A DNA stretch of 62,313 nt, taken from positions 1 through 62,313 of the forward strand of contig JANQEL010000063.1 of NCBI GenBank assembly GCA_028278345.1, in the 5' to 3' direction. The notes below the pieces were generated by a model that saw only the letters and a list, made by a program, of their open reading frames with translations, was not told the origin of the DNA and did not search any database. How positions within the stretch are numbered: the first letter of the stretch is position 1; every line of letters starts with the position of its first letter. The stretch comes from Myxococcota bacterium (GTDB lineage Bacteria; Myxococcota_A; UBA9160; UBA4427). Position numbers and translations under genes: made by a program. Positions 52,952 to 61,547 of the stretch are shown here, in pieces.

Positions 52952-53991
52952 GTTGCGAGTTTCCCGTTGCGCGACACCCCGGCGCTGCGGTCGAGGCTGA
53001 AGAGCACGAAGCCCACCGCGGCCCAGAGCAGCGCGGTGGCAAGCAGACATAGCGAGAGCACCAGGGCCACCTCGGAGGCCATCCCCACCGCGCCGAACAA
53101 CACGACGTACAGGCCTTCGCGCACCCCTGTGCCACCGATGCTGATCGGAACGAGGCTCATCAAGGTCACGAAGGGAACGATGATCGCGAACCAGAAGGGA
53201 TGCGGCGTGGTGCCCGCAAGCGGGAGCGCCAGCACGTAGACCGCGACCACGGGAAGGCCCTGGTTGACGAGACTCAGCCCGAATGCGGTGGCGAGGGTTC
53301 GCGGCGCCTGGGATGCGCTTTCGCCCGCTTCGAGGGCTCGCGTCGCGCGTTCGCCGAACGCCGCGCCGAAGCGCGGGAGCCACCCGGCCACCCACTCGAC
53401 GAAGGCCCGCAACCACGCCTGTCCCCTGCGATGCAGCGCGAGTCCATTCGCGAGGGCGATCACGAGGCAGAGGGAGAGCAGCGCGAGAGCCAGGCTTCGT
53501 CCATCTCCTTCGAGGGGCACCCAGGGTGCCGCGACGAGCCCCACGCACCCGAGCGACGCGAAGCCCAGCAAGCGTTCGACGACCACGATGCCCAGGGTGC
53601 GCGAACCCTCGCCGACTTCGCGGCGCACGTCCCACACCCGATACACGTCGCCGAGGATCGCTCCGGGCAGTACGAGGTTGAAGAAACCGGCGACGATCAG
53701 GGCGCGTAACGAGTTCGTCCACGCCATCTCGATGCCCGCGGTGCGCAGCAGGATCGAGAAGCGCACGGCCCCCACCGCGAAACTCACGCCGAACAGTACG
53801 AAGGCGGCGAGGATCGCCATGCCCACTTCGGCCGGCCCCACCGCGAAAGCTGCGCGCAACGCATCGCTACCGCGGGTGTCGTCGGGCAGGGCCGCGCGAA
53901 CCACGAGATAGAGAAGCAACCCCGCGCAGGCGAAGCGCAGCAGCAGCCTGGGCCAGGCACCCGGGGCGAGGAGCGCGGGGCTCTGGTTCAC
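52948..53991 (-). CDS. Flippase-like membrane protein (LPG-synthase TM region, UPF0104)
   Basis: The 347-residue protein has seven to eight membrane helices. The family signature is seen in AVGAVRFSILLRTAGIEMAW, FNLVLPGAILGDVYRVW, VVVERLLGFASLGCVGL and LMSLVPISIGGTGVREGLYV. The proteins are found in glycolipid and glycan loci and often stand beside GT2 genes. The GTG at 53991 overlaps the stop of the preceding gene (GTGA), and its own stop overlaps the next start. Translocation of lipid-linked sugar is an inference. Confidence 0.88.
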   Translation of the reverse strand: MNQSPALLAPGAWPRLLLRFACAGLLLYLVVRAALPDDTRGSDALRAAFAVGPAEVGMAILAAFVLFGVSFAVGAVRFSILLRTAGIEMAWTNSLRALIVAGFFNLVLPGAILGDVYRVWDVRREVGEGSRTLGIVVVERLLGFASLGCVGLVAAPWVPLEGDGRSLALALLSLCLVIALANGLALHRRGQAWLRAFVEWVAGWLPRFGAAFGERATRALEAGESASQAPRTLATAFGLSLVNQGLPVVAVYVLALPLAGTTPHPFWFAIIVPFVTLMSLVPISIGGTGVREGLYVVLFGAVGMASEVALVLSLCLLATALLWAAVGFVLFSLDRSAGVSRNGKLAT

Positions 53992-54983
53992 GACTTTTCG
54001 TGGGGGGGAAGCAGGCGTTTGTGGAGCACGTCGCGCGGCACGTTCTGGATGTCGAAGTTCAGGAAGGCGAGGATCAGCTGCACGCCGAGCAGGACGGGCA
54101 GTGCCGCGACCATCACCGTGCCACTCGTCGCGGGGATGTTCTGCGCGATTCCCGCGAGCCAGCGCGTGAGCCCGAACCAGGTACCCCACACGAGCGCCGC
54201 CGTGCCGACCACGATCTCCACCGACGCGATGTTGAAGTCTCGCAGGTAGTAGTTGTAGAAGAGGCGCTTCGCCGTGTTGGCGAAGTGCTTCCAGGCGAAC
54301 TCGAAGACCACGTGGCGAACGCGAAGGTTGCTACGCTCGTTTCCGTAGCGCACCGGCATCGGGACGTCGGTCACCACCGCGCGCAACGTGCCGAGGCGAA
54401 AGAGCATGTCGCTCTCGAAGAAGAAGCGACGGCTCAGCTTCTCGAAGGGGAGTTGTCGAGCGACACCCGCGTGGATGGCGGTGAAGCCGTTGGTCGGATC
54501 GAAGACGTTCCAGTAGCCCGTCGAAACCTTGTTGACGAAGGAGAGCAGCGAGTTGCCGATCAGGCGCACCGTGGGCATCGATTGCAGGCCGTCGAGCTCG
54601 AAGAAGCGATTGCCCTTCACGTAGTCGGCCTCGCCCTGCTGGATCATCGCGACCAGCCTCGGGATCAGGGCGGGATCCATCTGCCCGTCGCCGTCGAGCT
54701 TGACCAGGATATCGGCGCCGTCGTCGAGGGCGCGCTCGTAACCCGCGAGCACCGCACCGCCCACGCCCTGGTTCTCGGGCAGGCGGATCAGCTGGACGCG
54801 AGGATCATGGCACTCGGCTTCGACGAGATCGGCCGTGTTCTCGGGACAGGCATCGTCGACGACGTAGATCGCCTGGCACTCGGGCCCGATGCCGGCGAGC
54901 ACGTCGAGGATGGCGTCGCGTACGCGGAAGCACGGGATGACGACCGCGAGGGTCGGGTTGAGTGGAGTGGCCGGGTTGCTCAT
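53988..54983 (-). CDS. Glycosyltransferase family 2 with two C-terminal helices (GtrB/DPM-like)
   Basis: The 331-residue protein has the GT-A domain: LAVVIPCFRVRDAILDVLAG, YVVDDACPENTA, GVGGAVLAGYERALDDGADI and the DxD in VKLDGDGQMDP. FDPTNGFTAIHAGVARQLPF is the DPM/GtrB-like late loop. Two hydrophobic segments (around 245-272 and 285-308) anchor it. It probably moves glucose or mannose from a nucleotide sugar to undecaprenyl phosphate. It heads the three-gene unit with the flippase-like and GT2 genes. Confidence 0.9.
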   Translation of the reverse strand: MSNPATPLNPTLAVVIPCFRVRDAILDVLAGIGPECQAIYVVDDACPENTADLVEAECHDPRVQLIRLPENQGVGGAVLAGYERALDDGADILVKLDGDGQMDPALIPRLVAMIQQGEADYVKGNRFFELDGLQSMPTVRLIGNSLLSFVNKVSTGYWNVFDPTNGFTAIHAGVARQLPFEKLSRRFFFESDMLFRLGTLRAVVTDVPMPVRYGNERSNLRVRHVVFEFAWKHFANTAKRLFYNYYLRDFNIASVEIVVGTAALVWGTWFGLTRWLAGIAQNIPATSGTVMVAALPVLLGVQLILAFLNFDIQNVPRDVLHKRLLPPHEKS

Positions 54984-55053
54984 CTAATTCGGGTGTTGAC
55001 GTCCAGGTGTTGGCGGGCGCGATCCATCGCTTCGAGCCCGCTTCGTATCGTCC

Positions 55054-55081
55054 GTTATCGGCATTCATCGGGCCACGCCAA
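55054..55081 (-). promoter_or_regulatory. Possible promoter of the GtrB-like operon
   Basis: On the minus strand TTGGCG (55081-55076) and GATAAC (55059-55054) are 16 bases apart, about 70 bases before the ATG at 54983. Each box matches four of six consensus positions; a tentative call. Confidence 0.3.
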
Positions 55082-55132
55082 AGCGATGCGCGAGAAAGTA
55101 GCACCCGGTGTGCAACTCCCGTCGGCCGCGGT

Positions 55133-56230
55133 TCAAGCCCGATGCTCTTCCGACACGGTGGCGCGCAGCATGATCTCTTCGCCGCACAGCACCCCCGTGC
55201 GGGTGAGCGCGTACTCCCATAGCCAGAACACCGCGCTCTCCAGCAGGATCGCAATGCTGACGTCTTCGACGCGGATGCCCGGCAGATTCCCGCGACGTTC
55301 GAGCATGGCACTCGCCTGGTGGACGAAGTGATAGGAAGAGGCCGGCGTCTCGACGCGTTCGACGCGAAGCCCCGCCCTGCGAACCAGCTCGGTGAGGGTG
55401 CTGGTGTTGAAGAGATGGATGTGGCGGGGCGGATCGAGGTGCAGCCAGTTGCGTCCGAAGTGACGATGGCCGCGGCTCTTCGTATTGGGCGTCGTGATGA
55501 CGAGCGCTCCGCCGGGACGCAGGGCGCGCGCGCAATCGCGTAGCACCGCGACCGGGTCGAGCAGGTGTTCGATCACATGGGAAAGGGTGATGGCGTCGAA
55601 GCCATCGGGGTTCGCGTCGAGAGCGTCTTCGATCGATGCGTGCACGACATCGGCTTGCAGGGTATTTCGGGCCGACTCGGCTGCGCGCGGATCGCGCTCG
55701 ACCCCGGTGATCGACCAGCCGAGGGTTCGCATGTGATCGAGGAAGCTTCCATCGCCGCAGCCGAAGTCGAGCAGGCGCCCGCGATCGCTGCCCGCGAGCC
55801 CCATCACCCCGCGTACACCCATCTCGCGGATCGGTCCGATCAGGGAGAGGAGCGCTCCGCCGCGTCGCACGGCGGGTTCGAGGGCCACGTCGTCGTAGCC
55901 GAGGGCCGCGACGGGCACGCCGAGCGCGATGGCGCGCAAGAAGCGCGAGTCTGCGGGCACCGCGGTGTGGGTGTAGTAGTCGGCGTAGAGCTTGGGGAGA
56001 TCGGCTTCGGCGGGCTTCGGGTTCAGCCACACGAGTTCGCACTGGGGGCAGAGCAGATGGCTCCAGGTGCCCGGCGCGTCGAAGTGGCGATCCGCCAGTT
56101 CGGGGGTGTTGAGTTCGCCCGTTGCGCCGCAGAGCATGCAGGTGAGATCGGGCAGGGCCTCGAGGGTGATCTCGCCCGAGGGTTCGCGCGCGGCGGTCGA
56201 TCCCGGCGTGTCGCGATGGCCCTGCGTCAT
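55133..56230 (-). CDS. Class I SAM methyltransferase with N-terminal zinc ribbon
   Basis: The 365-residue protein has two cysteine pairs, CMLCGATGE and CPQCELVW (about residues 32 and 60), for a likely zinc ribbon. The SAM domain follows: LLDFGCGDGSFLDHMRTLGW (motif I), VERDP, DGFDAITLSHVIEHLLDPV (motif III) and LRPGGALVITTPN. The C-terminal part, about 100 residues, includes HIHLFNTSTLTELVRRAG. This type is common in O-antigen and nucleotide-sugar clusters, where it methylates sugars. The start is the ATG at 56230. It is divergent from the next GT2 gene. Confidence 0.85.
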   Translation of the reverse strand: MTQGHRDTPGSTAAREPSGEITLEALPDLTCMLCGATGELNTPELADRHFDAPGTWSHLLCPQCELVWLNPKPAEADLPKLYADYYTHTAVPADSRFLRAIALGVPVAALGYDDVALEPAVRRGGALLSLIGPIREMGVRGVMGLAGSDRGRLLDFGCGDGSFLDHMRTLGWSITGVERDPRAAESARNTLQADVVHASIEDALDANPDGFDAITLSHVIEHLLDPVAVLRDCARALRPGGALVITTPNTKSRGHRHFGRNWLHLDPPRHIHLFNTSTLTELVRRAGLRVERVETPASSYHFVHQASAMLERRGNLPGIRVEDVSIAILLESAVFWLWEYALTRTGVLCGEEIMLRATVSEEHRA

Positions 56231-56352
56231 GCACCCCCACCCCGTCAAAGCGCTCGGCGGAAGTCTCGCGCAGCTTCCCGCGGTGCGGGAGGGGCATCAC
56301 CCCGCACCCGCGCAGCGGCGCGTTAAGCTCCCGCCGGCGAGGAAAAGCACCC

Positions 56353-57075
56353 GTGTATCGTGGCTTGCGCGTCATCGCGATGGCGCCCGTACTGAACGAA
56401 GAGAAGAAGATCGGCGAAGTCGTGCGGCGCACCCCGCGTCCGCTGGTCGACGAGATGCTGGTGATCGACGACGGATCGACGGATCGCTCGGCCGAAGTCG
56501 CGCGCGAACTCGGTGCGCGTGTTCTGCCGATGGGGCGCGTGGTCGGGGTGGGGGCCGCGTTGCGTGCGGGTTATCGCGAGGCGGTGCGCGGGGGGTTCGA
56601 CGTCGCGGTCGTGATGGCGGGCAACAACAAGGACGCCCCGGAAGAGATTCCGCTGCTGCTGGATCCGATCGTCGACGAAGGCGCAGAGTTCGTGCAGGGC
56701 TCACGCTTCTTGAAGGCGGATGCCAACTTCGGCCCCATGCCCTTCTATCGCAAGATCGCAACGCGCATGCATCCGCTGCTCTTTTCCCTCGTTGCACGCA
56801 AGTGGGTCAGCGAGAGCACCAACGGCTTTCGCGCAGTGACGCGCCGGGTGCTCGAAGACCCCGAGATCGATCTCGAGCAGGAGTGGCTCGACGAATACGA
56901 ACTCGAGCCCTATCTCTACCTGCGAACACTGCAACGCGGCTACAAAACTGCCGAAGTACCCGTGACGAAGGTGTATCCTCCCAAGTCCCTCGGACAGACG
57001 AAGATGCCGCCCATCACCGGCTGGTGGTCGATCCTTCGTCCGCTCGTCCTGATCGGTCTGGGGATACGCAAATAG
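56353..57075 (+). CDS. Glycosyltransferase family 2 (DPM1-like, soluble)
   Basis: The 240-residue GT-A protein starts at the GTG at 56353. MAPVLNEEKKIGEVV and VIDDGSTDRSAEVARELGA are the nucleotide-sugar loops, then VGVGAALRAGYREAVRGGF. The DxD position reads VVMAGNNKDAPEEI, so Asp-x-Asp is replaced by Gly-Asn-Asn, an unusual variant. The late SESTNGFRAVTRRVL is family-typical. No membrane anchor is seen. It heads a plus-strand group with the dehydrogenase and aminotransferase. Confidence 0.85.
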   Translation: MYRGLRVIAMAPVLNEEKKIGEVVRRTPRPLVDEMLVIDDGSTDRSAEVARELGARVLPMGRVVGVGAALRAGYREAVRGGFDVAVVMAGNNKDAPEEIPLLLDPIVDEGAEFVQGSRFLKADANFGPMPFYRKIATRMHPLLFSLVARKWVSESTNGFRAVTRRVLEDPEIDLEQEWLDEYELEPYLYLRTLQRGYKTAEVPVTKVYPPKSLGQTKMPPITGWWSILRPLVLIGLGIRK

Positions 57076-57149
57076 GGTAGGTGCGGTTGCTCGACCGTTC
57101 GCAGATCGGGCGCCGAGCCGTGTTTCTGCAACAAGGAAGTCGCATACCG

Positions 57150-58175
57150 ATGCTCAAGATCGCGGTCGTGGGTGCGGGGCATTGGGGCCCCAACCTCATC
57201 GGCAACTTCCACGATCACACGCGCAGTGAAGTCGCCTGGGTGATCGATCGCAGCGAGGATCGCCTCGCCGCGGTGCGCACGCGCTTCCCCGACATCCAGA
57301 CGGGGACGGAGGCCCGGCTTGCCTTCGAGGATCCCGCGGTGGACGCCGTCGCGATCGCGACCCCCACCGCGACGCATCACGAGCTCACCCTCGCCGCGCT
57401 GCGCTCGGGCAAGCACGTGCTGGTCGAGAAGCCCCTGGCCGAGACCGTCGAGAAGGCGGAAGAGATGCACGCCGTGGCGCAGGAAGTCGGCCGCATCCTG
57501 ATGGTCGGGCACGTCTTCGTCTACAACGCGGCCGCCCAACTCGCGAAGCAGTACATCACCAACCAGGAGCTCGGACGCGTCTACTACATCTCGATGGTGC
57601 GCACGAACCTCGGGCCGATTCGCGTCGACGTGAACGCCGCCTTCGACCTCGCCGCCCACGACATCTCGCTCGCGAGCTTCTGGCTCGACGCCACGCCCAT
57701 CTCGGTGACGGCGACCGGCGGCTCGTGGATCAATCGCGGCATCGAGGACGCGGTGTTCGCGACGATCCGATACCCCAACGACGTGCTCGTGAACCTCCAC
57801 GCCTCCTGGCTCAACCCGATCAAGACGCGCGACATCCGTGTGGTGGGCGACAAGCGCATGCTCACCTTCGACGACGTCAATACGGGCGAGCCCCTGCGCA
57901 TCTACGACAAGCAGGTGGACGAGCAGACTGCGCAGGTGCCCTTCGTCGATTCATTCGCGTCGTTCCGCATGACGGTGCGCGAGGGCGACATCGTGGTGCC
58001 GCGCGTTCCGATGAGCCAGCCCCTGAAGCAGGAGTGCGACCACTTCCTCGATTGCGTCGAAAACGGCGAGACCCCGATGTCGGGCGGGCCCGAGGGCATC
58101 TCGGTGGTGCGCACCCTCGACGCGATCTCGCGCTCGATGGCGGATCGCGGTCGCGAAGCGCTGGTGGGTGGATAG
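57150..58175 (+). CDS. Gfo/Idh/MocA-family sugar dehydrogenase
   Basis: NAD(P)-dependent enzyme of 341 residues starting at the ATG at 57150. The N-terminal Rossmann motif is IAVVGAGHWGPNLIGNF, and ATPTATHHELTLAALRSGKHVLVEKPLAET contains the diagnostic EKP. A C-terminal oxidoreductase domain follows (NLGPIRVDVNAAFDLAAHD). With the downstream DegT-family aminotransferase (4 bases between) it looks like the WbpB-WbpE or Wlb pairs that make 3-amino sugars from UDP-N-acetyl-hexosaminuronic acid. The matching N-acetyltransferase (WbpD type) is not in the window, so the exact pathway is inferred. Confidence 0.9.
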   Translation: MLKIAVVGAGHWGPNLIGNFHDHTRSEVAWVIDRSEDRLAAVRTRFPDIQTGTEARLAFEDPAVDAVAIATPTATHHELTLAALRSGKHVLVEKPLAETVEKAEEMHAVAQEVGRILMVGHVFVYNAAAQLAKQYITNQELGRVYYISMVRTNLGPIRVDVNAAFDLAAHDISLASFWLDATPISVTATGGSWINRGIEDAVFATIRYPNDVLVNLHASWLNPIKTRDIRVVGDKRMLTFDDVNTGEPLRIYDKQVDEQTAQVPFVDSFASFRMTVREGDIVVPRVPMSQPLKQECDHFLDCVENGETPMSGGPEGISVVRTLDAISRSMADRGREALVGG

Positions 58176-58179
58176 GGCG

Positions 58180-59280
58180 ATGGACATCCCCCTCGTCGAC
58201 CTTCGGCTGCAGCACGAAGAGATCGCCGAAGAAGTGAAGCGCGGCTTCGACGCGGTGTTCGAGCGCACGGCCTTCGTGCTCGGCCCCGCGGTGGAAGACT
58301 TCGAGCGCGCCTTCGCGAAGTACTCCGATACACGCCACTGCATCGGCGTCGGGAGCGGGACGGACGCGATCGAGATGATCCTGCGCGCCGAGGGCATCGG
58401 CCCCGACGACGAGGTGATCGTTCCCGCCAATACCTTCATCGCGACCGCGCTCGCGGTGACCCGCGTCGGCGCGACGCCGGTCTTCGTCGATTGCGACGCC
58501 GACTACTACCTGATCGACGTCGCGAAGACGAAGGAGGCGATCAACAAGCGCACGCGGGGCATCCTCGCCGTCGATCTCTACGGGCAGATCGCGCCCTTCG
58601 AGAAGCTCGAAGACCTCGCGCGCGGTCGCGGCATCACGGTGATGGAGGATGCGGCCCAATCCCACGGCGCGCGCCGCAACGGTTGTCGCGCAGGGGGCTT
58701 TGGGGTCGCTGCGGCGATGAGCTTCTACCCCGGCAAGAACCTCGGCGCCTACGGCGACGGGGGTGCCGTACTGTGCAACGACGACGCCTTCGACCAGCGG
58801 GTGCGTGAACTCCGCAACTGGGGTGGAACGGTGAAGTACGAACACCCCGTGGTGGGTTTCAACTCGCGCCTCGACACACTTCAAGCGGTCGTGCTGCGCG
58901 CGAAGCTCGATCGGCTCGAAGACTGGAACGAGCAACGTCGCGAGGCGGCTGCCCGCTACGACGAGCTGCTCGCCGGCGCATCGGATGTCGTGCTGCCCAA
59001 GGTTGCGCCCGGCAACGAAGCCGTCTGGCATCTCTACGTCGTTCGCGTTCCCGAGCGCGATCGCGTGCTAGCGCAGTTGCACGAGCAGGGCATCGGCGCG
59101 GGCATCCACTACCCGACCCCGTGTCATCTCCAGGGCGCTTACGCGTCGATGGGGCTCGGCGAGGGGAGCTTCCCCGTCGCCGAGAAGGCTGCGCGCGAGA
59201 TCCTCTCGCTCCCTCTCTTCCCGGGTATCACTGCGGATCAACAGGAGAAGGTGGCAGAAGTCCTGCTTCGCGCCATCTGA
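58180..59280 (+). CDS. DegT/DnrJ/EryC1 family sugar aminotransferase
   Basis: PLP enzyme of 366 residues. It has IPLVDLRLQHEEIAEEV at the N-terminus and GVGSGTDAIEMILRA, which binds the cofactor phosphate. VMEDAAQSHGARRNG has the Asp that contacts the pyridine nitrogen. The PLP-binding Lys is in MSFYPGKNLGAYGDGGA. The ATG at 58180 is 4 bases after the dehydrogenase stop; a GTG at 58168 is less likely. It transfers an amino group, probably from glutamate, to a keto sugar. The end overlaps the convergent membrane-protein gene by 53 bases. Confidence 0.92.
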   Translation: MDIPLVDLRLQHEEIAEEVKRGFDAVFERTAFVLGPAVEDFERAFAKYSDTRHCIGVGSGTDAIEMILRAEGIGPDDEVIVPANTFIATALAVTRVGATPVFVDCDADYYLIDVAKTKEAINKRTRGILAVDLYGQIAPFEKLEDLARGRGITVMEDAAQSHGARRNGCRAGGFGVAAAMSFYPGKNLGAYGDGGAVLCNDDAFDQRVRELRNWGGTVKYEHPVVGFNSRLDTLQAVVLRAKLDRLEDWNEQRREAAARYDELLAGASDVVLPKVAPGNEAVWHLYVVRVPERDRVLAQLHEQGIGAGIHYPTPCHLQGAYASMGLGEGSFPVAEKAAREILSLPLFPGITADQQEKVAEVLLRAI

Positions 59281-60925
59281 GACGGAAACCCTCGCGCGCC
59301 GCGTACGACAACGTGTGCGGTCGATCGAAGCGCACGCTCTCGAACACGACGTCGCCGCGCCCGTCGCGATATTCTTCGACGCGCGCGTGCTCCCGATGGA
59401 TGCGGACGAGGCGCGCGAAGGGTTCGCCCAGGCGGAAGAGATCGTCCTCGCCTTCGTGCATCAGGTAGATGGTGTCGACACCGCCATCGGCTTCCCAGGT
59501 CTTCCCACCCACCATGGCCTGGGAGATCTTCCAGATCGGTTCGCGCGACTCGAGCTTCGTGGTCGAGAAGTGGACCGGCTCGTGGAAGCCCCAGTCGAGG
59601 GCCACGACTTCGAGCCCTGGCCTTTCCTCGCCATCGAGCGCGATCGCGAACTGCTCGAGGGCGTGACTGAAGCGTCCCGTGCCACGCGTCTCGTGAATGG
59701 TGTCGGCCGTGCCGACCAGCACCGCGACGTTGGACGCGACGCACAAGAGGAGCGTGATGGCCGCGAGCGCGCGAACCGCTCGTCCACCGCCCTGCGAGCG
59801 AGTCGGAGCCTGCGCCGCGCCCACGAGTGCCGCGGCGACCACGAGCTGGGGCAGCGGAGCGATGTTCAACATATGATGCGCGCGAACCGCGCCACCGATC
59901 GCCAACATGGCCCCGGCGATCGCGATCAACGAGATCACCAACCATCCGACCCTCGCTCGCTCGCTCCCGTCACCACGCAAGGCGAGCACGGCGACCACGA
60001 TGAGGCACGCCGCGAAGACCGCGGGAAAGACCGTCGAAACCGCATCGTGCACGAACATGGCCTCGAAGCGCCCGCCCACTTCGAGAAGCCTCGCGAAGTG
60101 GGAGCCGTCGAGAATGCTCAGGAGCACCTCGGCGCGATACGCGAGATCGCCCCGCCCCGTGATGCCGCCACCGGCGCCCAACACATCGGCCACCACCACG
60201 GCGACGGGAAGCAGGGAGACGGCGAATCCCGCACCGGCGAACATCAGCTGTGGCCGCTGCTCTTTCCAGACCCGGGCGAGCCACGGTCGCGCAACGACGA
60301 GGAGCGCGAGCGCGTAGCCGGCGAGGATCACAGCGAAGTCGACCCGGCTGTAGACCCCGAGCCCGAAGCAGACGGCGCTGGCGATCCAGGCCGAGGTGCT
60401 GCGCCGTGCAACGCCCACGAGCAACAACCACACGCCGGCCGCGCGGCAGAGAAAGAGACTCGTGAAGGGCCCCCACTCGAAGTGGGAGAAGAAGTGGAAG
60501 GCGGGATCACTCGCGACGAGCACTCCCATCGCGATCGCCACCCGATCATCGAACACGCGCCGCGCCGCGAGCATCGCCAAGAGCAGACCGAGAAGGGCCA
60601 CCGCCATCGTCGAGTACCGCAGGGTCATCTTCGTCGCGCCGAAGAGCGCGAAGCCGGGGATCGCGAGCTGGCTCTTGAGCGACCCCAGATACGCGGCGTT
60701 GCGGATCGGAAAGGGCCTCCCGAAGAGCTCGCCTGTGGTGACGCTCGGTGGGTGAACGGCCGCGCGCGCCGGTTCGGTGAAATCGCGCGCCTGTTGGGCC
60801 ATGAAGGCTTCGTCGTAGTAGAGCCCCAGGGCCTCGATCTGCGGGCCGGCGAAGGCGAAGCTCGCAACCGCGATCGCGAGCCAGGCGATCAACGTGCCGG
60901 CGGGCGACGATGCGGTGCTCGCCAT
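59228..60925 (-). CDS. GT-C-type membrane glycosyltransferase-like protein
   Basis: The 565-residue protein has about eleven membrane helices. GLYYDEAFMAQQARDF holds the acidic YDE motif in the first loop, and LFGATKMTLRYSTMAVALLG and SHFEWGPFTSLFLCRAAGV follow. After the helices a C-terminal 150-residue soluble segment starts near DTIHETRGTGRF. The start, ATG at 60925, lies 4 bases after the methyltransferase stop, so both belong to one unit. The acidic loop points to a polyprenyl-sugar donor. No precise function can be given. Confidence 0.7.
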   Translation of the reverse strand: MASTASSPAGTLIAWLAIAVASFAFAGPQIEALGLYYDEAFMAQQARDFTEPARAAVHPPSVTTGELFGRPFPIRNAAYLGSLKSQLAIPGFALFGATKMTLRYSTMAVALLGLLLAMLAARRVFDDRVAIAMGVLVASDPAFHFFSHFEWGPFTSLFLCRAAGVWLLLVGVARRSTSAWIASAVCFGLGVYSRVDFAVILAGYALALLVVARPWLARVWKEQRPQLMFAGAGFAVSLLPVAVVVADVLGAGGGITGRGDLAYRAEVLLSILDGSHFARLLEVGGRFEAMFVHDAVSTVFPAVFAACLIVVAVLALRGDGSERARVGWLVISLIAIAGAMLAIGGAVRAHHMLNIAPLPQLVVAAALVGAAQAPTRSQGGGRAVRALAAITLLLCVASNVAVLVGTADTIHETRGTGRFSHALEQFAIALDGEERPGLEVVALDWGFHEPVHFSTTKLESREPIWKISQAMVGGKTWEADGGVDTIYLMHEGEDDLFRLGEPFARLVRIHREHARVEEYRDGRGDVVFESVRFDRPHTLSYAAREGFRLRWREAGLLPPSPVDPQ

Positions 60926-60929
60926 CACC

Positions 60930-61547
60930 TCATCCCCCCGCGGTCGCCCCGACCCGGAGCGCTGCCACGAAGTGCAGGCCGCGATCGAACAGCATGCTGG
61001 CGGGCCACGGATAGATGCCGAGCTTCTGCTTCCAGCTCCGCACTTCGAGGGCAAGCTCGCCGAAGGCGGCGTGCCATTCTTCGTGGCTCCAATAGTTGTA
61101 CGGCAACTCGACACCGAAGCGCTTGTTGCCGACGTCGTCCATGAAGCGAAGGGTCGGCCCGGCCAGCCATCCGTTGCGTCGATGGTCCTTGATCACGATG
61201 ACTTCGCGCGCGACCCGCCGCGCCTCGCGCAGAAGCGCAAGCCCGTCCTCACTGTGATGCAGCACGTCGACGAAGAGCACGCAGTCGAAAGAGTCGTCGG
61301 GATGCGGGATCGTCGTGCCGTCGAAGGCCTTGACCTCGATCCGCGTTTCCGGGCGCACCAGGACATCGATGCCTTCGATCGAAACATCGGGGCGCAGCTC
61401 ACAGAGCAGGCTGTCGATGGTTCCATCGCCACAACCCACGTCGAGCACGCGCGCTCCCCTCGGAAGCAGGCCTTCGATGTGATTGGAGAGGACGCGGACC
61501 CGCCGGTCGAAACCGTAAGCTTCGTGAAGCTTCTCGGCGACGCTCAC
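60930..61547 (-). CDS. Class I SAM-dependent methyltransferase
   Basis: The 205-residue protein starts at a GTG (61547) that overlaps the TGA of the following GT2 gene (GTGA). Motif I is RVLDVGCGDGTIDSLLCEL, then GIDVLVRP, then DDSFDCVLFVDVLHHSEDG and LLREARRVAREVIVIKDH. There is no membrane segment and no zinc ribbon. GlnA-like or UbiE-like labels would be arbitrary. It is placed between two membrane glycosyltransferases, so a sugar or lipid acceptor is likely. Confidence 0.85.
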   Translation of the reverse strand: MSVAEKLHEAYGFDRRVRVLSNHIEGLLPRGARVLDVGCGDGTIDSLLCELRPDVSIEGIDVLVRPETRIEVKAFDGTTIPHPDDSFDCVLFVDVLHHSEDGLALLREARRVAREVIVIKDHRRNGWLAGPTLRFMDDVGNKRFGVELPYNYWSHEEWHAAFGELALEVRSWKQKLGIYPWPASMLFDRGLHFVAALRVGATAGG

